Notes: generated from the letters alone by a model not told the origin. A stretch of 11,825 nt of DNA from an uncultured Eubacterium sp. (GCA_910586445.1 CAJUHV010000003.1:114906-126730); one strand, 5' to 3'; shown: positions 1 to 6,128, counted from the stretch's first letter. Program-made: numbers and translations.

Positions 1-116
1 TCCGGCTTAGTTTCCGCCTCAGCTTCTGTCTTATCTTTCCGGTTAAAATGAGCCGGCGGCTGATAGGGTAATATACCCAGCTGATCTCCCCGTTTCCTTA
101 CACCATATTCGGCCAA
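1..116 (-). CDS. 5' end of an unidentified gene, last visible gene of the sugar ABC operon (partial)
   Basis: An open frame runs from a TTG at 114-116 to the window edge without a stop (38 codons). The start is chosen because a purine-rich Shine-Dalgarno (AGGGAGGG, about 123-130 on the minus strand) sits six bases upstream, and no ATG or GTG lies in frame. The visible protein begins with LAEYGVRKRGDQLGILPYQP and continues into a Lys/Glu-rich stretch. It has no signal peptide or membrane segment in the visible part, so a cytoplasmic product is likely. It follows the second permease in the same orientation, separated only by the 41-bp tandem repeats, so it is probably co-transcribed with the importer and may act on the imported sugar. 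Family not recognised from so few residues. Confidence 0.5.
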   Translation of the reverse strand, partial: MAEYGVRKRGDQLGILPYQPPAHFNRKDKTEAEAETKP

Positions 117-131
117 TGTAATTCCCTCCCT

Positions 132-295
132 GCAATTTCTTTATTACCTTAATGCCCAAGGCCGCAGTCCCCGCAATTTCTTTATTACCTTAATGCCCAA
201 GGCCGCGGTCCCCGCAATTTCTTTATTCCTTCATGCCCAAGGCCGCAGTCCCCGCAATTTCTTTATTCCTTCATGCCTGAGGCCACAATCCCCTG
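132..295. repeat. Four 41-bp tandem repeats derived from the 3' end of the permease gene
   Basis: Copies start at 132, 173, 214 and 255, exactly 41 bp apart. The fourth copy (255-295) is the genuine end of the permease gene, with its last codons (GMKE) and TAA stop. The other three are copies lying in the intergenic space before the next gene. Copies 1 and 2 share the variant TTATTACCTTAATGCCC. Copies 3 and 4 share TTATTCCTTCATGCC. This suggests stepwise duplication. On the transcribed strand each unit carries a short stop-containing frame and ends just before the ribosome-binding site of the next gene. There are no unique spacers between units, so this is not a CRISPR array. Confidence 0.92.
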
Positions 296-1108
296 CTCTA
301 AATAATCCTGACCCACTACAAATACAAATACTGCCGGCACCAGAGTTACGACTGAAGCTGCCAGGGCAGTGCCCGCCTGCTCAAGCCCGATCTCCGGCAG
401 GTATAAAGACAGCGGCCAGAGCGACTTATCCCTTAAAAAAGCCAGCGGCTGTTCCATCATATTCCAATAATCCAAAAATCCCAGCACAGCCGCCGACAAA
501 ATTCCCGGCGAACCTAGCGGTATTCCGATCTTTAAAAATACGATAAACTCTCCTGCGCCTTCCACCCTCGCCGCGTCAAGCAGCTCTTTCGGCACGGCAG
601 TAAATCCTCTGTAAACCAAAAATACAGGAAACGTGGAAAACACAGCCGGCAGTATAACCGCTGCCTGCGTATCCATCAGATTCATCTTGTTCAAAACCAG
701 ATAAGAAGGCAGCATTGTGACTTGAAACGGGAGCAGCATCAGGATTACATAAAGTGTAAACAGTACATTTTTCCATTTCCATTTAAATGCTGCAAACGCC
801 CACGCTGACGGTACTGATACCAAAAGCTGCCCGATTAAAATAAATACAGTAATCCTGACAGAGTTCCAAAAAACGCTAAAAAAATCAGGTGTCCAAAACA
901 GCAGCTTGATAAAATGGCGTGCTGTCGGATACAGCGGCAGCAGCTTAAACCGGATCATTCCTCCCGTCCCTGTCAGAACCGGCTCTAAGCTGCCTGCTAA
1001 CTCCCTCCCGCTTTTTACTGACCCTAAAATCACCAGCACAACCGGTGCACAGACTACAGCTGCCAAAAATACCGTAAGAAACGCTGCCGCAGCTTTTTTC
1101 CCTTTCAT
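263..1108 (-). CDS. Carbohydrate ABC transporter permease, MalG type
   Basis: This is a 281-residue inner-membrane permease, the usual size for the MalG/LacG-like partner of sugar importers. It starts with a Lys-rich N-terminus and a first membrane helix at about residues 9-30, followed by about five more hydrophobic segments. The cytoplasmic EAA loop that docks to the ATPase is visible at about 172-203 (VPKELLDAARVEGAGEF followed by KIGIPLGSPGI). The ATG start is preceded by an AGGAGGAG ribosome-binding site. It pairs with the upstream MalF-type permease and the binding lipoprotein. No ATPase gene is present in the window, so a shared MsmX-like ATPase encoded elsewhere is expected from knowledge of the family. 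Its 3' end has been duplicated into a tandem array. The substrate cannot be read from the sequence. Confidence 0.93.
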   Translation of the reverse strand: MKGKKAAAAFLTVFLAAVVCAPVVLVILGSVKSGRELAGSLEPVLTGTGGMIRFKLLPLYPTARHFIKLLFWTPDFFSVFWNSVRITVFILIGQLLVSVPSAWAFAAFKWKWKNVLFTLYVILMLLPFQVTMLPSYLVLNKMNLMDTQAAVILPAVFSTFPVFLVYRGFTAVPKELLDAARVEGAGEFIVFLKIGIPLGSPGILSAAVLGFLDYWNMMEQPLAFLRDKSLWPLSLYLPEIGLEQAGTALAASVVTLVPAVFVFVVGQDYLEQGIVASGMKE

Positions 1109-1158
1109 GCTTCTCCTCCTGTTTTTTCACTCTCTTATATTTTTTAATCCAGCCGTTA

Positions 1159-1268
1159 TGTTTATCTTTTCTTCTGCCTGCTTTCAGCTTTTCTTCTGTA
1201 CGCTTTCAGCTTTTCTTCCGCCTGCTTTCTATTTTTTTCTGTACTAGTTCAGCTTTTCTTCTGCCTTG
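1159..1268. repeat. Five imperfect 22-bp tandem repeats between the two permease genes
   Basis: Units of 22 bp start at 1159, 1181, 1203, 1225 and 1247. The clearest are CTTTCAGCTTTTCTTCTGTA plus CG, and CTTTCAGCTTTTCTTCCGCC plus TG. On the operon strand they read as a purine-rich AGAAGAAAAGCTGAAAG motif. They occupy half of the 228-bp gap between the stop of permease 1 and the start of permease 2. Such permease pairs are normally nearly adjacent. The period is not a multiple of three and the array lies outside both reading frames, so it is not a protein repeat. It may arise from replication slippage; a role in mRNA stability or spacing is only a guess. Confidence 0.8.
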
Positions 1269-1336
1269 CACTGGTTCCGCCTTACTTCCTTAACTGTCAT
1301 TTACTACATCCTTGTCGCCGCCCTGCTGCCGCTGCC

Positions 1337-2212
1337 TCACTCGTCCTGCACTTCCCACATTCGCTGCAGCAGTACAACAAAGACAACAAACACAGCCGTT
1401 ATGCAGACGGCTGCGGCAGCCATTTTATCTATTTCCAGATTCGTAAACCAGTTATTAAACAGATGCTGCAGCAGATACATATTCCGCTGCGGGTATGCGC
1501 CTGCGACCAGATAAGCCTCTCGAAATACCTTGAAGGAATTTAAAAAAGACAAAATAGTAATCGTATACAGTACCGGCTTTAATCCCGGAAAGATCACATA
1601 GATAAAGCATTCTGCCTCTGTAGCTCCGTCAACTCTGGCTGCTTCTTTCAGCTCTTCCGCCACACTGTTTAACCCTGCAAGCCACAGTACAATCGTATAG
1701 CCCAGATTTTTCCAGATATAGCTGATCACAAGCACCCAGAATGAAGCACTGCTCCCCAGCCAGTCAACCGGCTTTAATCCCACGGCTCCAAGCCCCGCAT
1801 TAAACAGCCCGTTACTGTGAAACAGCATCTTCCAGATCAGCACTACAGTTGCAGTCGGTATAGCCATAGGAAATAAATAGGCGGATTTCACAGCCTGCAC
1901 CCAGTCCAGCTGATACACTGCCAGGGAAATCAGCAGGGACGCCGCCAGCAGCAGCGGCAGTCCTACTACAATCAGCTTCAGCGTATTTGAAACAGCCAGC
2001 TGAAACGCCTGATTAGAAAATACGGCATGGTAGTTTTCGATCCCGTTAAATTCCCCTGTCACAGCCGTCTGAAAAGAACGTTTTCCCATATCTGCAGACG
2101 GTATCAGCACAAAGAAAAATACGCCGGTCAGGCTGGGCATTAAAAACAATGCTGCACTTACAGACCTACTCCTGTAAGTAAATCGAGATTTTCTGGGCAA
2201 TTTCTTCCACAC
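1337..2212 (-). CDS. Carbohydrate ABC transporter permease, MalF type
   Basis: This is a 291-residue membrane permease of the MalF/UgpA-like class. The first helix is around SAALFLMPSLTGVFFFVLIP, and the EAA loop lies at about residues 187-215 (EELKEAARVDGATEAE followed by VIFPGLKP). I prefer the GTG at 2210-2212 because AAAAAGGAG ends nine bases upstream. The frame stays open to another GTG at 2233 (seven residues longer), which lacks a well-placed ribosome-binding site. With either start the gene overlaps the 3' end of the binding-protein gene (stop at 2166) by 47 or 68 bases, unusually long for this family, and suggests translational coupling. The later TTG and ATG codons (around 2140) would cut into the first helix. 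It forms the channel together with the MalG-type permease downstream. Confidence 0.92.
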   Translation of the reverse strand: MWKKLPRKSRFTYRSRSVSAALFLMPSLTGVFFFVLIPSADMGKRSFQTAVTGEFNGIENYHAVFSNQAFQLAVSNTLKLIVVGLPLLLAASLLISLAVYQLDWVQAVKSAYLFPMAIPTATVVLIWKMLFHSNGLFNAGLGAVGLKPVDWLGSSASFWVLVISYIWKNLGYTIVLWLAGLNSVAEELKEAARVDGATEAECFIYVIFPGLKPVLYTITILSFLNSFKVFREAYLVAGAYPQRNMYLLQHLFNNWFTNLEIDKMAAAAVCITAVFVVFVVLLQRMWEVQDE

Positions 2213-4538
2213 ACTGCTCCACTCCTTTTTCACCAGACAAAGCCTTTGCTCCGATCGTAAGCACTTCCTGTTTCATTGTATTGTCAACATTTGCCGGGTT
2301 TTTTAGAGACTGGATCAGCTCCTTCAGCTGCGCGGTCTCCTGCTCATCCGGCCAGATATAATCGGTTCTGACCTTATTACCGTCCCGGTCTTCTCCGGCT
2401 CCGCTTGAAGTGGTTGCCGGGTAAGGATTGGCTGCATAATCTTCAAACGCCTCTGCATTCACAGGGAATCCGTCTCCCAGATCCTGCTGCTGGACATTTT
2501 TACTGAACAGGGTTTTTATAAATTCTACTGCCAGATCCTGCCTTTTCGAATTCGCACTGACACCTACGGTTCCTGTAGGGCAGAACAAATCCGTTTCCTG
2601 TCCGGCTAAAAGCTGATACGTATTGTTTCCCAGCTGCTTGTTCAAAGATGTCACTTCCATCAGATCCGACATAGTGGATAAAAATCCTGCAGATATTTCC
2701 TCACGGCGCGCCAGCTGCCACCATACACTTATTTTTCGTTTTGTCCTTGCAAATTCCTCATCTGAATATTGTTTCTTCCGTTCCTCCATCAGATAACTAT
2801 GAAAAGTCCGCTCATCTGCATCCAGATTTTTTTGGTCTGCATTGTAAATCCTTTTTGCCTGTGTAAAGAATTCTGTCAGCGCTTCTTTATCTATGGTTCC
2901 CTCTTTTGTAATCCATGCACCCGCGCAGGTCACATACAGTTTTTCCAAAAGCTCCTCCGGCAGATAGCTGCCCATCACTGTCTCTTCTGTATCAGACTGA
3001 TCAGCCAGCCGTTCTGCCGTATCTGCCAGCGTCTTTAAGTCCGTAATCCCGGACAACACGGATGTCTCTCCCGCCAGCAGCGGTATCTCATAACGAAATG
3101 GAAGTGCGTAAATGCCGTCTTCTTGTGCATATCCTTTTAGTATTCCTTGAAAATATTCCTCTCCGCTTTCCAGATCTGCGGCAATGTCACTTAAATCCAG
3201 CAGCATTCCCTTTTCCTTATAGGAATCCATCGGCATGCCGTCCAGCAGGATCAGATCCGGCCCTTCACCTGCCAGAAGCTCAGTATTTAAGTTATTCACC
3301 GCATCCTTTTCTGTCATGCCGTTATCACCGCTCATCCCGACTTCCAGACGCACAAATGCATCCGAATTTTTTTTGCGGAACACGCTGACTGCCTGCCGCA
3401 CCGTTTCGTTATCATACAGGCTGTAAATCGTAAGCTGCTGCGCAGGCACTGCCGAAGCCCCGGCATCATATACATAAGAATCAAGCTCCCCATCTGTATA
3501 CAGAATCAAAAAAGAACCGTCCTCATTATGTATCATGGTATTTGGAACCTTCCTCAGATCACCCAGATTGTTTAATGCCCCGTCCGCTAACAGCTCCATA
3601 ACACTGCCGCCTACGGCATGGCCCGCGATTCCTCCACTGCCCGCCACATACAGTGTCTTGGTATCTGCACCATTTTTCGCACTGCAAACAAATGTCCTGC
3701 TTTTTTGATCTGACTGCTTTTTCACATAGTCATTTAATACCTGGTCTTCATCTGTTAATTCTGCGGTTTTTAAATTATAAAAATACACTTTACTCCCGTC
3801 CGTTACGATCAGTGATTCCTTATTTGCATCCAGGGCTATTTCACCTGCTCCTACAGAAAAAAGCTGCTTGGCAGACTGTTTTTTCAAATGAATCTCATGT
3901 ACGTTGCTGGAGTTCGTTACCGCAAACAGCCTTCCATCTGGTGAAAATGCAGCCTCTGTCAGGCTTGCATTATAATCCTCCAGCCCCAGCTCAAATTCTT
4001 GAACAGTTTCATCCGGCTTTATATACACATACCGCTCTGCATAGGTCTTTTCCTTATCCTGATTTTCTCCCCAGATAATATAGGAAAAAAATATGCTCCC
4101 GTCTGCTGCCAGAGCCTCTGCCGTAATCTCTGCACCGCCCCTGTTCACAACATCAACCAGCTGCTTGAGCGTCTGTGTATCCCATGTTTTCCCTTCATCC
4201 GATGACATGCTTATTGTGCCGTTTTTTGTATCCAGCAGCATCAGGCTGCCGTCATCCAGACGCTTGATCGTCCCCCGTCCGTCAAAGTCTTCCGGCGTAT
4301 TGATCTGTGTCTCTATATACCTGCCCTTTGCATCTGCAGCCGTCTGCTGTGCATTGATATTTTTCTCTTCTGCCTGACTGCCCGAGGACACGCCTTTTGT
4401 CCCACCTGCCGCATGATCCCCCTCTGCTTTTTTCGTCTGGCCCACCCTGGTACATCCTGCCATAGATACGGCCAGCACCGCAGCCGCCAGGACTGCCATC
4501 CACCTTCGGTCAGCTTTTTTCATTTTTTTTGATTTCAA
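2166..4538 (-). CDS. Substrate-binding lipoprotein of a sugar ABC importer with an N-terminal propeller-like extension
   Basis: This is a 790-residue exported lipoprotein, nearly twice the usual 400-450 residues of family 1 sugar-binding proteins. A Lys/Arg-rich start, a hydrophobic stretch and the lipobox MAGC give lipidation at Cys29, followed by a low-complexity linker to about residue 72. Residues from about 80 to 360 read like short beta-strand repeats, with an Asp-box (SSDEGKTW, 112-119) and phrases such as SPDGRLFAV and DGSFLILYTDGE, which suggests a beta-propeller. The solute-binding fold starts near residue 365 (QQLTIYSLYDNETVRQAVSV) and includes GPDLILLDG and GIYALPF, typical of extracellular family 1. 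The TTG start is preferred over the ATG five codons later because AGAAGGG lies six bases upstream. It is the first gene of the importer operon and is preceded by a promoter resembling that of the nearby response regulator. The sugar is unknown. Confidence 0.92.
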   Translation of the reverse strand: MKSKKMKKADRRWMAVLAAAVLAVSMAGCTRVGQTKKAEGDHAAGGTKGVSSGSQAEEKNINAQQTAADAKGRYIETQINTPEDFDGRGTIKRLDDGSLMLLDTKNGTISMSSDEGKTWDTQTLKQLVDVVNRGGAEITAEALAADGSIFFSYIIWGENQDKEKTYAERYVYIKPDETVQEFELGLEDYNASLTEAAFSPDGRLFAVTNSSNVHEIHLKKQSAKQLFSVGAGEIALDANKESLIVTDGSKVYFYNLKTAELTDEDQVLNDYVKKQSDQKSRTFVCSAKNGADTKTLYVAGSGGIAGHAVGGSVMELLADGALNNLGDLRKVPNTMIHNEDGSFLILYTDGELDSYVYDAGASAVPAQQLTIYSLYDNETVRQAVSVFRKKNSDAFVRLEVGMSGDNGMTEKDAVNNLNTELLAGEGPDLILLDGMPMDSYKEKGMLLDLSDIAADLESGEEYFQGILKGYAQEDGIYALPFRYEIPLLAGETSVLSGITDLKTLADTAERLADQSDTEETVMGSYLPEELLEKLYVTCAGAWITKEGTIDKEALTEFFTQAKRIYNADQKNLDADERTFHSYLMEERKKQYSDEEFARTKRKISVWWQLARREEISAGFLSTMSDLMEVTSLNKQLGNNTYQLLAGQETDLFCPTGTVGVSANSKRQDLAVEFIKTLFSKNVQQQDLGDGFPVNAEAFEDYAANPYPATTSSGAGEDRDGNKVRTDYIWPDEQETAQLKELIQSLKNPANVDNTMKQEVLTIGAKALSGEKGVEQCVEEIAQKISIYLQE

Positions 4539-4630
4539 TATAATCCCTTCTTTCTATACATAATCGTAATGATCCGGCATCCGCTGTCTACACACAGCTG
4601 CTGTATCCCGGCATCGTCTCATTACATTGT

Positions 4631-4655
4631 TCAGCAGGATTGCCGTTTCTGCTGA
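4631..4655 (-). other. Hairpin in the predicted leader of the sugar importer operon
   Basis: TCAGCAG at 4631-4637 pairs with CTGCTGA at 4649-4655 around an 11-base loop. It lies just downstream of the predicted promoter, at the 5' end of a leader of about 120 bases. No U-run follows, so it is not a simple terminator. The rest of the leader holds a repeated GATGCCGG motif but no riboswitch that I recognise. Confidence 0.4.
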
Positions 4656-4663
4656 CAGGTAAA

Positions 4664-4697
4664 AATATAGCATATGAATCTCTAATTATCCTCTAAA
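4664..4697 (-). promoter_or_regulatory. Predicted promoter and operator of the sugar importer operon
   Basis: Read on the minus strand there are two contiguous 11-bp direct repeats, TTTAGAGGATA (4697-4687) and ATTAGAGATTC (4686-4676). After a six-base gap comes TATATT (4669-4664), preceded by TG in the extended -10 position (TATGC just before it). The hexamer at the -35 position, AGGATA, is poor and lies inside the repeats, as expected for an activator-dependent promoter. The arrangement matches that upstream of the response regulator at 6214 base for base in spacing. 11-bp-phased direct repeats are the typical target of OmpR-family regulators. Promoter activity and regulator identity are inferred. 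Confidence 0.6.
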
Positions 4698-4709
4698 AAT
4701 ATGCATTTT

Positions 4710-4745
4710 AAAAAAGCCATAAAAGCTGCTGCACTTTTACGGCTT
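4710..4745 (-). terminator. Intrinsic terminator, minus strand, downstream of the AAA_14 remnant
   Basis: Read on the minus strand, AAGCCGTAAAAG pairs with CTTTTATGGCTT (one G-U pair) around the eight-base loop TGCAGCAG, and the stem runs into six T residues. It separates the decayed region upstream from the promoter of the sugar importer operon. Confidence 0.8.
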
Positions 4746-4778
4746 ATAGACAGAATATTATATTTTATAAATCTTTTA

Positions 4779-4817
4779 CATCTATCTGTTTCATCTATCT
4801 GCTTCATCTATCTGTTT
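4779..4817. repeat. Three 13-bp tandem repeats
   Basis: CATCTATCTGTTT, CATCTATCTGCTT and CATCTATCTGTTT follow each other directly, with a CAT trace of a fourth unit. They lie in the noncoding stretch between the AAA_14 remnant and its terminator. Confidence 0.85.
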
Positions 4818-4853
4818 CATGCACTGCCGGTCAGCCGTCTGCAGAGATTACGT

Positions 4854-4992
4854 TCAGATCAGCCACACCGGCACATTCCAGTTTTTTTCATCAACCGGAA
4901 GTAAATCAGACGCCATGCAGATCACACTTCCGGTTCCTATTTCTACTTTAAGCGTCTGTAATCCGTTAAACGTCTCTTTCCGGCAGACCGGA
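4854..4992 (-). pseudogene. C-terminal fragment of an AAA_14/DUF4143-type ATPase
   Basis: The last 46 codons of a frame end in TGA at 4854. They read RKETFNGLQTLKVEIGTG, then SVICMASDLLPVDEKNW and VPVWLI. This closely resembles the characteristic end of AAA_14/DUF4143 proteins (pattern GxGxVICxxxxLLPxxxxxxxVPxxLI). The upstream side is cut exactly at the start of the 136-bp repeat element. The continuation of the frame through the element to an ATG at 5090 is not homologous sequence, so the apparent 78-residue protein is not a real gene. About 180-200 residues of the family's C-terminal domain are missing between this fragment and the one at 5129. Family assignment is from remembered consensus. 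Confidence 0.72.
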
Positions 4993-5128
4993 TCTAGAGC
5001 GTGTTTGAAAAATGCTTTCTGTGAGATGTGCTTCACACTTAGTACCCACCGGGCATGATATGGGGAACTTATCCCAAATTTATGAGGCATAGCAGGCTAT
5101 GTTGATTAAATTTGGGATGAATTATCCG
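4993..5128 (+). mobile_element. 136-bp hairpin-bearing repeat element, copy A
   Basis: The first 48 bases (4993-5040, starting TCTAGAGCGTGTTTG) are identical to 6959-7006. A 12-bp perfect inverted repeat follows, ATCCCAAATTTA (5071-5082) with TAAATTTGGGAT (5107-5118). Inside it is a second perfect palindrome, CATAGC-AG-GCTATG (5088-5101). A short GGAT...ATCC pair closes the element near 5128. It has no coding capacity. It separates two fragments of the AAA_14 gene, so it was probably inserted there or left by a deletion. No clear target duplication is visible. It resembles a MITE-like or REP-like element; the strand given is that of the shared sequence and is arbitrary. Confidence 0.75.
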
Positions 5129-5415
5129 CTAAGTGGGGAGTGCAGAGAGATAATATGTGAAGATACTAAAACAGACAGCCATTTCTTTGCCGTCGGTGCA
5201 GATATCCCCGCTTCGCCCGCCAGCTCCTCATATATAACCGGTTTTGCAGTATGTGCCGCAGCGGCTGTCATAAAGCTGTAAAGCTGCATTTCATCTGCAA
5301 CCTGTGCCAGATCACGAATATCCCTATGCAGATACGTATCCACATAGGAGCTATAATAAATTTCCCAGTCAATATTTTCGTCCGCATAAAGCTTCGGCAT
5401 AGAGCCTTTAAAAAT
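5129..5415 (-). pseudogene. Internal fragment of an AAA_14/DUF4143-type ATPase
   Basis: The frame reads FKGSMPKLYADENIDWEIYY, then SSYVDTYLHRDIRDLAQVAD, and later GEAGISAPTAKKWLSVLVSS. This is the conserved middle of AAA_14/DUF4143 ATPases: the YxxTYxxRDIRDL segment, then the winged-helix-like ISxPTAKKWLSxL segment. There is an in-frame stop at 5416-5418 just upstream. The N-terminal P-loop ATPase part, with Walker A and B, is absent from the window. Downstream the homology ends at the repeat element. This fragment and the one at 4854-4992 belong to one broken gene that has lost both its N-terminus and an internal block. Such ATPases are common, often multicopy, accessory genes of unclear function in gut Clostridia. 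Confidence 0.78.
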
Positions 5416-5539
5416 TCATTATTTCATTCAGTCCGCGCGGCTTTGAGTCCGATAATCGATTCATCAGGACAAGCCCGGCTTCTTCAGGCTCAAACCAATG
5501 CCAAAACATCCGTTCCGCCTGAATAATCCGTTCCTTCAT
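5408..5539 (-). CDS. Small ORF of 43 codons, unknown function
   Basis: An ATG at 5537-5539 with the strong ribosome-binding site AAGGAGGGG four bases upstream opens a 43-residue frame ending at TAA 5408. The start reads MKERIIQAERMFWHWFEPEE and the end is charged (SKPRGLNEIMNF). It has three aromatic residues in FWHWF and no signal peptide. It overlaps the decayed AAA_14 fragment by a few bases in another frame. I do not recognise the family. It is either a genuine small protein or the intact start of a longer gene whose remainder was replaced by the AAA_14 remnant. The abrupt end at the junction favours a truncated 5' fragment. Confidence 0.4.
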   Translation of the reverse strand: MKERIIQAERMFWHWFEPEEAGLVLMNRLSDSKPRGLNEIMNF

Positions 5540-5724
5540 TGTCCCCTCCTTAAATCAATCTAAATTTCAGAATCACAAAAAACCAATCCTGACACTGTCC
5601 ATAGGCCGGCTATATCCTGTATGGCCGCGCCGTTTCCTCCCTTCCAAAAGTATACACAAAAAAGAAAAATTGCAGCAGCTAACGATGGAAAGCACGCTGC
5701 GCGAACTTTCTATTGTCATAAATT

Positions 5725-5758
5725 AAAAACAGCGCATTGTACCATTCACAATACGCTG
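5725..5758 (-). terminator. Intrinsic terminator, minus strand, downstream of the GH32 remnant
   Basis: On the minus strand CAGCGTATTGT pairs with ACAATGCGCTG (one G-U pair) around GAATGGT and runs directly into TTTTTAATT. It lies 13 bases after the GH32 stop, so it is probably the original terminator of that gene. The rest of the 5541-5770 stretch holds nothing I can identify. Confidence 0.85.
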
Positions 5759-5770
5759 CTGCCACAAACA

Positions 5771-6045
5771 TTATTCAACTGCTATCCCATATTTTTCTAC
5801 ATTCATATATACATCTGCGTCTGCCTCAAATGAAATGCCGTCTGCCTCCTGCGGTGTATACAGGCAGGATGACAAAACCTGTTCCCCGTCATTTACAAAA
5901 ATTTCCACTGAAAAACGGTCTAAAATAATACGGATCTTTATACTGCCGCCCTGATCACGTACTGCTGCTTTCCGCAGAAATCTGAAAAAATCCACTGCCC
6001 TGTTCCTGATTTTTCTCGCTGCCGGACTGTTTCTCCTTGCAGATC
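5771..6045 (-). pseudogene. C-terminal remnant of a GH32 fructan/sucrose hydrolase
   Basis: An open frame of 74 codons ends at TAA 5771. It contains IKIRIILDRFSVEIFVNDGE followed by ADGISFEADADVYM. This is the signature of the C-terminal beta-sandwich domain of glycoside hydrolase family 32 (sucrose-6-phosphate hydrolases, levanases, inulinases; pattern LRxxxDRxSVExFxNDGE). A short stretch upstream in another minus frame (REKSG...FSDFCGK, roughly 6000-6040) resembles the preceding part of the same domain, which would imply a frameshift. The catalytic five-bladed propeller with WMNDPNG is absent, so the protein cannot be active. It faces away from the response regulator and probably once belonged to the sugar locus. 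GTG at 5995 is not a credible true start. Confidence 0.8.
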
Positions 6046-6065
6046 TCTGGTGCGCACTGCAGTAG

Positions 6066-6095
6066 CAGACACCGTTTCGTTTTAACGGCTGTCTG
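6066..6095. repeat. Imperfect inverted repeat upstream of the response regulator promoter
   Basis: CAGACACCGTT pairs with AACGGCTGTCTG, with one bulged C, around TCGTTTT. No T-run follows on either strand. It may be a leftover of the truncated GH32 gene region or a binding site; nothing favours either. Confidence 0.4.
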
Positions 6096-6128
6096 ACCGT
6101 AAACGGGCTGAACCAAATAATCCGTCAA

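Noticed and set aside
132..295. Regular 41-bp repeats as a possible CRISPR array
   Set aside because: The units are contiguous with no unique spacers and derive from the permease 3' end.
193..546. Plus-strand frame of 117 codons at the left end
   Set aside because: It is antisense to the permease and its repeats, Pro-rich, without a ribosome-binding site.
3653..4078. Plus-strand frame of 141 codons inside the binding-protein gene
   Set aside because: Antisense shadow of a clearly coding frame, with His/Leu/Pro-rich composition and no domain.
4854..5090. A 78-residue protein on the minus strand
   Set aside because: Its first half is repeat element sequence and only the last 46 codons resemble a protein family; it is a chimera of debris.
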